Positions 1 to 8,563 of a DNA stretch of 38,300 bases are shown in pieces. The notes beneath the pieces are model-generated. The model was not told the origin of the DNA and did no database searches. It saw only the letters and a list, made by a program, of their open reading frames with translations. Source of the stretch: an uncultured Bacilli bacterium. Lineage in GTDB: Bacteria > Bacillota_I > Bacilli_A > RF39 > UBA660. Position 1 is the stretch's first letter, and every line of letters starts with the position of its first letter. The translations under genes and the position numbers were made by a program. Location of the stretch: NCBI GenBank assembly GCA_947632375.1, contig CANRPF010000001.1, positions 92,131 through 130,430 of the forward strand, read 5' to 3'.

Positions 1-1
1 A

Positions 2-862
2 ATAACATTTGTTAATTTAGTAATTATAGCATTTATTATATTCAATTATCATTTTAGAAAAAAAGAAAATAAAAATGTTTTATTATTTATATTTATAATA
101 TCGTTAATATTTTTAAATCCTTTAAGCATATCTTTTATTTCAAAAACAATGACTAAAGAGACATTTATGAGAATGGTCCCATTAATAATGAATCCTATTG
201 TTATTTATTATATTGTATCCGTTTTCATAAATAAAATTGATAAAAGAATTGTAGTTGTAGGTTGCCTATTATTAAGTTTGTTAACAGTTGCAGTAGAATT
301 AAGAGAATTAGAATATTGGGTTCAAAGAACAGGAAAAACAAATAAACTATTTAGAATGAGAGAAAGAGATTTAGTAGCATCATCTAAGTTAGATACATTT
401 GTTGCAAATAATAATATAGATGAAATTTTATTAGCATCAGATCATAGTGATTTAAGAATTATAAATCCTGATGTAAAATTGCTATATGATAGAACATTAG
501 TAGTAGAACCTAATAGAGAATTTACAAAAATTGCTTATTATAATTCGTTCCTTTATAATTTAAATAAAGGTGAAATAAGACAAGAATATTTAGAACGTTA
601 TAATGGTGATATAGAAGATGTATTTAACACTGTTGGAATTAATTTTATTACTATAGAAGTTAATTGTCCTTATAAAGGAGCAGGCGATATAACTCCTAAT
701 GTTTTATGTCCAAGTCCTAAAGATATTGGTCAAGATAATTTAGATGATATGAAAAAAGAATATAAGGAAGATAAAAAAATATATAATGAATTATTGACAC
801 ATTTAAAATTAGTTTATGAAACTGAAAGGTATCGTTTGTATTATATTGAAAAGGGTGAGTAA
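2..862 (+). CDS. Polytopic membrane protein, 5' truncated (DUF6077-like?)
   Basis: The reading frame is open from the first complete codon at base 2, so the gene starts outside the window; the ATG at 149 is internal to it. About 286 residues are visible. They begin with four hydrophobic segments (including NVLLFIFIISLIFLNPL and VPLIMNPIVIYYIVSVFI) and end with a soluble, probably extracytoplasmic tail of about 165 residues that is rich in charged and Asn residues. The pattern of a membrane block followed by a C-terminal soluble domain, inside a polysaccharide cluster, resembles DUF6077-type or GT-C membrane proteins, but this is recall rather than a confirmed family match. It ends 2 bp before the flippase start and is probably co-transcribed with it. 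Its role in polymer assembly is inferred from neighbours only. Confidence 0.55.
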   Translation: MTFVNLVIIAFIIFNYHFRKKENKNVLLFIFIISLIFLNPLSISFISKTMTKETFMRMVPLIMNPIVIYYIVSVFINKIDKRIVVVGCLLLSLLTVAVELRELEYWVQRTGKTNKLFRMRERDLVASSKLDTFVANNNIDEILLASDHSDLRIINPDVKLLYDRTLVVEPNREFTKIAYYNSFLYNLNKGEIRQEYLERYNGDIEDVFNTVGINFITIEVNCPYKGAGDITPNVLCPSPKDIGQDNLDDMKKEYKEDKKIYNELLTHLKLVYETERYRLYYIEKGE

Positions 863-864
863 TT

Positions 865-2211
865 TTGAAAGAAAAGATTAAAAAAATAATTAATTACATA
901 TCTGGTAGAAAATTAGTAAAAAACTTTTTGTTAATTTTTACCGGTCAAGGATTAGCTAGTGTCTTTGGTTTGATTTCTACTATTTTAATTATAAAAGCTA
1001 TTGGTTCTAATCAACATGGTATTTTAATAGTAGTTCAAACATATGCAACATTATTTTATAGTTTCTTTTCTTTTAAGACATTCCAGGCATTAATTAAATA
1101 TTTAGCGCAAGCTAAAAAAGATAAAAATAAAGAAGATATAAAAATATATATAAAATGGTCATTCATTTTTGATAGTGTATCATTAATATTAATGTTTGTT
1201 TTTGGAATTTTATTTAAAAATTTCGTTATAGATATTATGAATTGGCCTATAGAAATGGAAAAATATGTAATTTTGTATTTAGCCACACAATTATTTTATA
1301 TACAAGGTACTACAATTGGCGTATTAAGAAGTTATGAAAGATATAATTATGTTATAAAAAGCCAAATAATATCTAATGTTGTCAGATGTATTACCTATGC
1401 AATTTGTTTCTTTTGGTCAAAAAAATTCATATCTTTTTTAATCTCAGAAATGATATCTGTTTTAGTTAATTATTTACTATTAATATATTATACTTATAAA
1501 GTTTTAAAAGAAGAAAAACTATTAGATTTTTATAAAGTTAAATTAAAAAATAAAAAAGATTTCTTTATGTTTAATGTTTATTCTAATATTACATCAACTT
1601 TAGATCTTCCAATAAATCAAGTTACTCAATTAATTATTAATAAATATTTAGGTAACGCAGCTAATTCAGTTTATAGTGTATTTGAAAGATTAGGTTCTAT
1701 TATAAATAAATTAGGTGATCCTATTAATCAAATTATATATCCTGAAATGAGTATAAAAGTTGTTGATAAAGATTATGAAGGTGCTAAATTATTATCAAGA
1801 AAACTAAAGAAGTTAATGTTTTTAATTTTTGCAATATGTTCAGCAGGAACATTGCTAACTTATAAATTATGGTTTCATCTATTTATAGATGATGTTAATA
1901 AATATATTTTTGTATTTATTGTATATTTGGCCTTTGTATCTTATAGTAATTCTGCTATGGGAACGCATAATTTGTTTATGGCTTTAGGATACGTTAAGTT
2001 CAATTTGCCTATATTAATTGTAGTTAATACTATATATTTACTATTTCTATTTTACGCAATACAAAATATAGGTTTACTTGGAGTTATTACAGCTTACTTA
2101 TTACAAGCAGTAGGTATGGTAGTAATTAAGAAAATAATATTAAAGAAAAATGATTATAAAGAATATATGCCTATAAAAAGGAGAACGAAATTATGCCAAA
2201 GTACTCATTAA
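865..2211 (+). CDS. Wzx-like polysaccharide flippase (MATE/MOP family)
   Basis: A 448-residue protein with 12 or more evenly spaced hydrophobic segments and the N-terminal pattern of oligosaccharide flippases (FLLIFTGQGLASVFGLIST). Members of this family move undecaprenyl-diphosphate-linked repeat units across the cytoplasmic membrane. The start is TTG at 865, five bases after a good ribosome-binding site (AAGGGTGAG, 851-859); no ATG fits as well. The gene overlaps the next glycosyltransferase by 19 bp, which points to translational coupling in one operon. The transported substrate cannot be read from sequence. The flippase fold is well supported; the Wzx role rests mainly on the surrounding glycosyltransferases. 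Confidence 0.85.
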   Translation: MKEKIKKIINYISGRKLVKNFLLIFTGQGLASVFGLISTILIIKAIGSNQHGILIVVQTYATLFYSFFSFKTFQALIKYLAQAKKDKNKEDIKIYIKWSFIFDSVSLILMFVFGILFKNFVIDIMNWPIEMEKYVILYLATQLFYIQGTTIGVLRSYERYNYVIKSQIISNVVRCITYAICFFWSKKFISFLISEMISVLVNYLLLIYYTYKVLKEEKLLDFYKVKLKNKKDFFMFNVYSNITSTLDLPINQVTQLIINKYLGNAANSVYSVFERLGSIINKLGDPINQIIYPEMSIKVVDKDYEGAKLLSRKLKKLMFLIFAICSAGTLLTYKLWFHLFIDDVNKYIFVFIVYLAFVSYSNSAMGTHNLFMALGYVKFNLPILIVVNTIYLLFLFYAIQNIGLLGVITAYLLQAVGMVVIKKIILKKNDYKEYMPIKRRTKLCQSTH

Positions 2212-3164
2212 TAATACCGTTTTATAATGTAAAAGATTATATTTTAGAATGTGCAAAAAGTATTTATAAACAAAAATATGATAATTTTGAAGCTATATTT
2301 GTTAATGATGGTTCAAAAGATGAAACGGATTCTATATTAGAAAAATATTTAAATAAAATAAATGATAAACGCTTTAAAAAATATACAAAGAAAAATGGTG
2401 GTGTAGCATCAGCAAGAAATTATGGATTAAAACATGCTAAAGGTGATTATGTATTTTTTATTGATAGTGATGACTTTTTAGATACTAATGCTTTATTAAA
2501 AATAAATGAAGAAATAGAAAAAACAAATCCAGATATCTTAATTATGGATTTTTATGAATATTTTAAAAAAGATAATATGAGAAGATGTTCAGGATTATAT
2601 GATTTAGATACTGATGATATAACCAAAAAATGTTTGCTTTCTCCACCAGCTCCATGGAATAAGGTAATTAAAAGAAGTTTATTAATAGAAAATAATGTAT
2701 TGTTTCCAACAGATTTATGGTATGAAGATTTAGCAACTACTACTAAATTATATATATATACAAATAATATAAAACATTTAGATATGCCACTTTATTATTA
2801 TAGACAATTACCAAATTCTGCTGTAAATAAAATTGATGTAAAAATAATGGATATGATTGATATTCTTTCTATAATATATGATTTTTATGAAGATAATTCA
2901 AAACTAGATTATTATTATAATGAAATTGAAAAAACATTTATATATAATTGCTACTTTGCTATAAATAAATTCTCAAAAAGTAATATAGAAAATAAAGAAA
3001 ATTATCAAAAAAAGATTATAGAATTTTTAAACAATCATTTTAAAAATTGGAAAAAAAATAAATATTTAAAACAAGAAAGAATGGCAACTAGAATATTACT
3101 ATATTCCATGAGAGGAGGAATATATTTAAAGATATTCAATATTTTAAAAAGGAGTATATTATGA
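2193..3164 (+). CDS. Family 2 glycosyltransferase
   Basis: A 323-residue GT-A fold transferase. The N-terminal block is diagnostic: YSLIIPFYNVKDYI, then VNDGSKDET around residue 38, GGVASARNYGLKHAKGDY near 69-86, and the metal-binding DSDD at 91-94. The C-terminal third is Asn/Lys-rich and not diagnostic. GT2 enzymes of this layout add a sugar from a nucleotide donor to a lipid-linked repeat unit at the cytoplasmic face. The ATG lies inside the end of the flippase gene, with an upstream AAAAGGAG as ribosome-binding site, and the stop overlaps the next start by 4 bp. The donor sugar is unknown. Confidence 0.88.
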   Translation: MPKYSLIIPFYNVKDYILECAKSIYKQKYDNFEAIFVNDGSKDETDSILEKYLNKINDKRFKKYTKKNGGVASARNYGLKHAKGDYVFFIDSDDFLDTNALLKINEEIEKTNPDILIMDFYEYFKKDNMRRCSGLYDLDTDDITKKCLLSPPAPWNKVIKRSLLIENNVLFPTDLWYEDLATTTKLYIYTNNIKHLDMPLYYYRQLPNSAVNKIDVKIMDMIDILSIIYDFYEDNSKLDYYYNEIEKTFIYNCYFAINKFSKSNIENKENYQKKIIEFLNNHFKNWKKNKYLKQERMATRILLYSMRGGIYLKIFNILKRSIL

Positions 3165-4276
3165 AAAAAAAGAAAATACTTTTTATTATATGGTCGTTTT
3201 CTTATGGCGGAGGAGCAGAAAGAGTTTTAACTAATATTGTAAATAATTTAAATAAAGAAAAATATGAGATAGATATATTAGAATATTGTTATGCTGGAGT
3301 AAAAAAAGAGCCTATAAATGAAAATATTACTTTGTATCCACCAATAATAGATTATACAAATAAGAAATTTTCAAATAAAATAAAAAATTTTTTAATTGAA
3401 AAGTGTGTACAAATAAAACCTGAAATAATAAGAAAGAAATATTTAAATAAAAAATATGATATTGAAATTGCTTTTAATAATTTAATACCAAGTTTTTTAT
3501 TAGATTATGAAAATGCTAAAACTATATGTTGGGTTCATGGTGCAATATACAACTTAAAAGAAAGAAATAAGTTGTTAGAATATCAAAGAAAATATTTTAA
3601 AAAAGCTGATAGAATTGTAACTATATCAAATATGACTTATGATTCAGTAAAATCTTTATTTCCAGAATTTAAAGAAAAAATATCTATAATAAATAATGGA
3701 TTTCTATTTGATAATATTCTAAAAAGTGCATTAGAAGAAAAAGTAGAAGAAACTGATGTTTTATTTTGTGGAAGATTTGATTCAAATAAAAACCCAATAA
3801 AAATGATTAATATAATAAAAAAAGCAAAAGAGAAAAAAGAAGATATAAAATTAGGTTTTTTAGGACAAGGAGAATTAGAAGAAGAAGTTAAAGAATTAAT
3901 AAAAAAATATAATTTAACTGAAAATGTAAAATTATTTGGATATATAAAAAATCCTTATACTTATATAAAATCAACAAAAATTATGGCTTTAACATCTTTT
4001 TCAGAAGGTTTTCCAACTGTTTTAGTTGAAGGAATGACATTGGGTAAGCCTTTTGTTAGTACGTTAGTTGCAGGTACCGAAGAAATGTCTTTAAATAATA
4101 AATGTGGTTATAGAACAAATGATGATGATGAATTTGCAAATTATATAATCAAGCTTTTAAATGATAAAAAATTGTATAATAAAATGAGTAAAGAATGTGC
4201 TTCTAATGTATTAAGATTTTCTTTAGAAAATCAAATAAATAATATAGAAAATATGATGGAGGAGATTTCTAAATGA
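3161..4276 (+). CDS. Family 4 glycosyltransferase
   Basis: A 371-residue GT-B glycosyltransferase. The N-terminal acceptor domain carries the GGGAERVL glycine-rich loop (about residues 16-23). The C-terminal donor domain shows LFCGRFDSNKNP near 201-212, LGFLGQGELE near 231-240, and the E-x7-E nucleotide-sugar motif as EGFPTVLVE (E282, E290). These are the hallmarks of retaining GT4 enzymes. It starts within the stop region of the GT2 gene and ends in an ATGA overlap with the sulfotransferase-like gene, so the three are translationally coupled. It presumably adds a sugar to the same repeat unit; the specificity is not predictable. Confidence 0.9.
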   Translation: MKKKKILFIIWSFSYGGGAERVLTNIVNNLNKEKYEIDILEYCYAGVKKEPINENITLYPPIIDYTNKKFSNKIKNFLIEKCVQIKPEIIRKKYLNKKYDIEIAFNNLIPSFLLDYENAKTICWVHGAIYNLKERNKLLEYQRKYFKKADRIVTISNMTYDSVKSLFPEFKEKISIINNGFLFDNILKSALEEKVEETDVLFCGRFDSNKNPIKMINIIKKAKEKKEDIKLGFLGQGELEEEVKELIKKYNLTENVKLFGYIKNPYTYIKSTKIMALTSFSEGFPTVLVEGMTLGKPFVSTLVAGTEEMSLNNKCGYRTNDDDEFANYIIKLLNDKKLYNKMSKECASNVLRFSLENQINNIENMMEEISK

Positions 4277-5301
4277 GACAAATTATCGTTACTGCGAGTT
4301 ACATGTTATCTGGTTCTTCAGCTATGACAGATTTAATTAGTGAGTTTAAAAATGTAAATAATAAACATAAGGAATTTGAATATGTTTTCTTGCATTGTCC
4401 TAATGGTGTATTTGATTTAGAAGATAAACTTTTAATTGGAAATAATTCTAATAGAAGTGATGAAGCAATACATTCTTTTAGAGATACTATGAAAGATTTA
4501 TATGATAAAAAATTTTATTGGCCTGGTTATTATAAAAATATTATTTCTGAAGATTTTATGGATATAGTTGATGAATATATAGATTCAATTGTTGATGTTA
4601 AAACTGATAGTTTTTGGTATTATCAAGAAAATCCTACAAATTCTATGAAATTTAAAGCTTTTATATACGCTTTAGTTATTAAATTAACTAATAATAAAGT
4701 TGTTTTAAAAAAGCCATTACGTTATAAAACCATGTTATTATCTTATATTAGTAGTGAAGAATTTTATGATAAAACTAAAATATTTATAAATAATGTAATT
4801 AATAGAATAGATCCAAATACTGATGAAGATATATTACTTGATCAACTTCTACTACCTCATAATGCTTTTAGAGTAAACAATTATTTTGATGATAATTTAA
4901 AAATGATTATTATAGAAAGAGATCCAAGAGATGTATTTTTACTTAATAAATATGTTTTAAATGCTCATTGTAGTGTGGTTCCTTATTCTTTTGATGTAGA
5001 GAAGTTTTGTAAACAATTTAAAGACTTAAGAAGAATAGAAAAAGAAAGTAAATATAAAGGAATATTAAGAGTCAGATTTGAAGATTTAATATATGATTAT
5101 GAAAATACTCGAAATAAAGTTTTAAAATTTCTAGGATATAAAAAAGAGGATCATATTAATCAATTTAGTAGATTTGATCCAAAAAAATCAATAAAAAACA
5201 CTCAAATTTTTAAAAAAGATGAAAAATATAAACGTGAAACAGAATATATTGAAAAAGAATTAAAAGAATTTTTATATGATTTTCCAAAAGAAGATAATTA
5301 A
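4273..5301 (+). CDS. Sulfotransferase-like P-loop protein of the polysaccharide cluster
   Basis: A 342-residue protein beginning with a PAPS-type 5'-phosphosulfate-loop-like segment (VTASYMLSGSSAMTDLI, residues 6-22). Further on is a 3'-phosphate-binding-like segment, IIIERDPRDVFLLNKY (about residues 211-226), followed by VRFEDLIYDYENT and a helical C-terminus, the usual order in sulfotransferase-fold proteins. If active, it would sulfate a sugar of the surface polymer from PAPS; inactive or alternative-substrate members of this fold exist, so the reaction is an inference. It is the last gene before a strong terminator and starts in an ATGA overlap with the GT4 gene. No PAPS-synthesis gene is visible in the window. 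Confidence 0.6.
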   Translation: MRQIIVTASYMLSGSSAMTDLISEFKNVNNKHKEFEYVFLHCPNGVFDLEDKLLIGNNSNRSDEAIHSFRDTMKDLYDKKFYWPGYYKNIISEDFMDIVDEYIDSIVDVKTDSFWYYQENPTNSMKFKAFIYALVIKLTNNKVVLKKPLRYKTMLLSYISSEEFYDKTKIFINNVINRIDPNTDEDILLDQLLLPHNAFRVNNYFDDNLKMIIIERDPRDVFLLNKYVLNAHCSVVPYSFDVEKFCKQFKDLRRIEKESKYKGILRVRFEDLIYDYENTRNKVLKFLGYKKEDHINQFSRFDPKKSIKNTQIFKKDEKYKRETEYIEKELKEFLYDFPKEDN

Positions 5302-5308
5302 TTTTAAG

Positions 5309-5346
5309 AACTATATTATCTAAATACAAGATAATGTAGTTTTTTT
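5309..5346 (+). terminator. Rho-independent terminator of the first polysaccharide operon
   Basis: A 13-bp inverted repeat (AACTATATTATCT / AGATAATGTAGTT, one G-U pair) with a 7-base loop is followed directly by a run of six T. It separates the flippase-GT2-GT4-sulfotransferase group from the fusion gene. Confidence 0.85.
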
Positions 5347-5356
5347 CGTTTTTACA

Positions 5357-5365
5357 TGCTAAAAT
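5357..5365 (+). promoter_or_regulatory. Extended -10 promoter for the second polysaccharide operon
   Basis: TGC-TAAAAT forms an extended -10 element. The predicted start near 5372 gives a leader of about 20 bases ahead of the GTG start at 5392. No convincing -35 hexamer is present; the region upstream is the T-run of the terminator. Confidence 0.5.
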
Positions 5366-5391
5366 AAAATTAATGTTGAGGAAGTGATATC

Positions 5392-8300
5392 GTGGATAAA
5401 AAACTAATGAATATATTTATAATATTGTTACCATTTATTGATTTAATAACATCTCTAACAACTAGATTATTTAATTTCTCTATTAGTTTAGGAATAATAA
5501 TAAAATCATTATTTTTACTATATATGTTATATTATATTAGCTTTAAAACATTTTCTAAATATAAAAAAATAGGATTATTTTATATTGCATTTATATTTAT
5601 TTATATCATAGGATATTTTGTAACAAAAATAAATTATATAACTTTAGGAAATATAAAAAATGAACTAACCTATATAGTAAAATTAATATATTATCCAACT
5701 TTATTACCATCCTTATGTTGTTTTTTTGACGATTTTAAATATTCTAAAAAAGAAATTTCTAATTTGATGTTAATAAATCTAATTTTATACACAATATTTT
5801 TAATAATACCATTAATAACAAAAAGTGGTTTTGATTCATATCCAAATCGTCTTGGTGGAACAATTGGTTGGTTCTACTCAGCTAACGAATTATCTGCGAT
5901 ATTAATAATGTTATTTCCTTTTATATATAAAGTATTAAATAAAAATAAATTTTTTGTTATATTACCATTTATCATTATTTTAACAATATCAACTATTGGT
6001 ACTAAAGCATCTATGATAGGATTACTTATAGATTCGTTAATTTTATTGATTATTAGTTTATTCAGTAAAAAAAATAAAAATAGAAATTGGTTATTTATAA
6101 TATTAGCAAGTTTAATATTTAGTTTTAATATATTCGTTTTTTATAATTCTAAATCATTTAGCAATTTAAAAACTTCTATAGATATACAAGAACAAGAAAA
6201 TATAAATGAAGAAAAAGAAGATTTAGAAGATTTACTAAAAGAGCTAGAATCAAATAATAATTCAAAATTAAATAAATTCATGGATAAATATGGAAAAGCT
6301 ATACTTAGTGATAGAGATATATATTTTAAAATAACATATTTATTATATAGAAAAAATTATAATATTAATACATTATTATTTGGTGTAGGATATACAAATA
6401 ACAAAGCAATTAATAGTAAAGCGATAGAAAAATTAATAGAAATTGATCCATTAGATATATATTTTCATTCAGGTTTAATTGCAATTATTATTATCTTGTT
6501 GCCATTCATATATTATTTATTTAAGTTTATAAAAAATAAAAAATTAAATATAAATATATTCTTTTATACTTTAATGTTGGGTATGATTTTTTGTGTTTCA
6601 TTTATAAGTGGTCATACATTGATGGCTCCTGCTGTTAGTTTTTATATAGTTTTATATTTAATTTTAGGTTATATAGAATTAGGATTTATGAATTTTGATG
6701 AAACAAAAAAGATAAAAAAAGGAAAGGTATCAATTTATTCTCTTCATTTAAATTTTGGTGGTATAGAAAGAGATATTTGTAATAAAGCTAATATTTTATC
6801 AAAGATTTACGATGTTGAAATTATTTCTGTATATAAATTAAATAAAGAACCATTTTTTAAAGTTGATGATAAAGTATCTATAAAATATTTAACTAATGTT
6901 ATACCAAATAAATTAGAATTTAAAGAAGCTTTAAAAACAAAAAATATTTTTAAAATACTAAAAGAAGGATTCTATTCTTTAAAAGTTTTAAATATTAAAG
7001 ATAAGGTTATTAAAAAATCTTTGAGAGATTGTAATAGTGAAATAATTATTTCAACAAGAATTGATTTTAGCAAAAAGCTTATTAAGTATAATGATTATAA
7101 TAATATAAAAGTATGTCATGAACATATATATCATAATAATAATAAAAAATATTTTAAAGATTTAAAAAAATTATTAAAGAAAATAGATTATTTAATGCCT
7201 AGCAGTAATTATTTAGCTAGTACGTATAAAAATATGTATACAAACTATAACTATAAGATTGTTACTAATGAAATGTTAGTTGAAACAAATAATAAAATAT
7301 CAGACTTAAAAAATAAAAATATAATTTCAGTTGGTAGACTTAGTAAAGAAAAAGGTTTTGAAGATTTAATTAAATTGTTTTCTAATATTGCTAAAAAACA
7401 TCCAGATTGGATTTTAAATATTGTTGGAGATGGACAATTATTTAATGAACTAAATAATCTTGTTATATCTTTAGGTATGGAAAATAATATAAAATTGTTA
7501 GGTTATAAAACTAGTGATGAATTAAATAAATTATATGAAGAATCTTCTATTTATATAAATACATCTTTTGAGGAATCATTCGGTTTAGTAGCTTTAGAAG
7601 CCATGAGTCATGGATTACCTATACTTGCATATTCTTCTGCAAAAGGAATAGAAGAGATTGTTTTAAAAAACGGAATAATAATTTCAAATAGAAATCAAAA
7701 TAATATGGAAAAAGCTCTTGATGAATTAATTAACGATATTGATTTAAGAAGTAAGTATCAAAAACTATCTTTAGATAATTATAAAAATTTTGATCCTAAA
7801 TTAATAGAAAAAAGAAATATAGAATTTTATAAAAATTTAAAACATAATGATATATTTAATAATATTTATACAGGTTCAAAAAAAGAATTTTATAATGAAA
7901 TTGAGACTAGATTAAAAAATAAAAAGAAAACTTTTATAGTTACTGCAAATCCAGAAACATATATGTTAAGTGAGAAAGATATTGAGATAAATAATATCAT
8001 TAATAATAAAGAAAATTATATAATACCAGATGGAATAGCGGTTGTTAAATTAGCTAATTATTATGGATATGAAATAAAGGAACGTATTACCGGAGTAGAT
8101 TTATCTTTACATTTATTAAATTTAGCTAATAAAAACAAATATAAAGTTTATCTTTATGGTTCAAAAGAAGAAGTTATTAATAAATTAGAAGAAGTTATTA
8201 ATAAAAAATATCCTAATATTAAATTAGTAGGAGCTACTAATGGATATATAAAAGATATAGATGGTGTAATGAACTATATATTGACAACTAAACCTGATAT

Positions 8301-8562
8301 TGTTTTAATAGCACTTGGAATTCCAAAACAAGAAAAAATAATAAATAAATATATTAAAAGTTTTGATAAAGGAATATTTGTTGGTGTAGGTGGGTCATTT
8401 GATGTATTAAGTGGTAGTAAAAAAAGAGCACCTTCTATATTTATAAAATTTAATTTAGAATGGCTTTATAGAATTATGTTAGAACCTAAAAGAATAGGAC
8501 GTTTTATAAAGTATAATGTAAGATTTTTAATAAAAGAAATATTAGAAAAGAAGAGTAGATAA
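5392..8562 (+). CDS. Trifunctional fusion: Wzy-like polymerase + GT4 + WecG/TagA (GT26)
   Basis: A 1056-residue single reading frame with three modules. Residues about 5-430 are an O-antigen-polymerase/ligase-like membrane domain with around ten hydrophobic segments and a large charged loop (about 255-345) ending in LLFGVGYTNN and IDPLDIYFHSG. Residues about 443-815 are a GT4 transferase: NFGGIERDI near the start, SVGRLSKEKGF, and the E-x7-E motif in EESFGLVALE (E728, E736). Residues about 845-1050 are a WecG/TagA/CpsF-type GT26 domain: VTANPET, IPDGIAVV (putative catalytic Asp at 880), RITGVDL, LGIPKQEK, GVGGSFDVLSG, KRAPSIF and LEWLYRIMLEPKR. GT26 enzymes add ManNAc or a similar sugar to undecaprenyl-PP-GlcNAc, so one polypeptide may both start and polymerise a wall polymer. 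It begins with GTG at 5392 behind TGAGGAAGTGA; the next gene starts one base after its stop. The continuous frame argues against two genes. Confidence 0.88.
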   Translation: MDKKLMNIFIILLPFIDLITSLTTRLFNFSISLGIIIKSLFLLYMLYYISFKTFSKYKKIGLFYIAFIFIYIIGYFVTKINYITLGNIKNELTYIVKLIYYPTLLPSLCCFFDDFKYSKKEISNLMLINLILYTIFLIIPLITKSGFDSYPNRLGGTIGWFYSANELSAILIMLFPFIYKVLNKNKFFVILPFIIILTISTIGTKASMIGLLIDSLILLIISLFSKKNKNRNWLFIILASLIFSFNIFVFYNSKSFSNLKTSIDIQEQENINEEKEDLEDLLKELESNNNSKLNKFMDKYGKAILSDRDIYFKITYLLYRKNYNINTLLFGVGYTNNKAINSKAIEKLIEIDPLDIYFHSGLIAIIIILLPFIYYLFKFIKNKKLNINIFFYTLMLGMIFCVSFISGHTLMAPAVSFYIVLYLILGYIELGFMNFDETKKIKKGKVSIYSLHLNFGGIERDICNKANILSKIYDVEIISVYKLNKEPFFKVDDKVSIKYLTNVIPNKLEFKEALKTKNIFKILKEGFYSLKVLNIKDKVIKKSLRDCNSEIIISTRIDFSKKLIKYNDYNNIKVCHEHIYHNNNKKYFKDLKKLLKKIDYLMPSSNYLASTYKNMYTNYNYKIVTNEMLVETNNKISDLKNKNIISVGRLSKEKGFEDLIKLFSNIAKKHPDWILNIVGDGQLFNELNNLVISLGMENNIKLLGYKTSDELNKLYEESSIYINTSFEESFGLVALEAMSHGLPILAYSSAKGIEEIVLKNGIIISNRNQNNMEKALDELINDIDLRSKYQKLSLDNYKNFDPKLIEKRNIEFYKNLKHNDIFNNIYTGSKKEFYNEIETRLKNKKKTFIVTANPETYMLSEKDIEINNIINNKENYIIPDGIAVVKLANYYGYEIKERITGVDLSLHLLNLANKNKYKVYLYGSKEEVINKLEEVINKKYPNIKLVGATNGYIKDIDGVMNYILTTKPDIVLIALGIPKQEKIINKYIKSFDKGIFVGVGGSFDVLSGSKKRAPSIFIKFNLEWLYRIMLEPKRIGRFIKYNVRFLIKEILEKKSR

Positions 8563-8563
8563 T

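Noticed and set aside
1056-1286. Antisense reading frame inside the flippase gene, and similar ones in nusG, dnaB, lysS, pheT and others
   Set aside because: They lie opposite well-supported genes, lack ribosome-binding sites and promoters, and translate to low-complexity or hydrophobic shadows.
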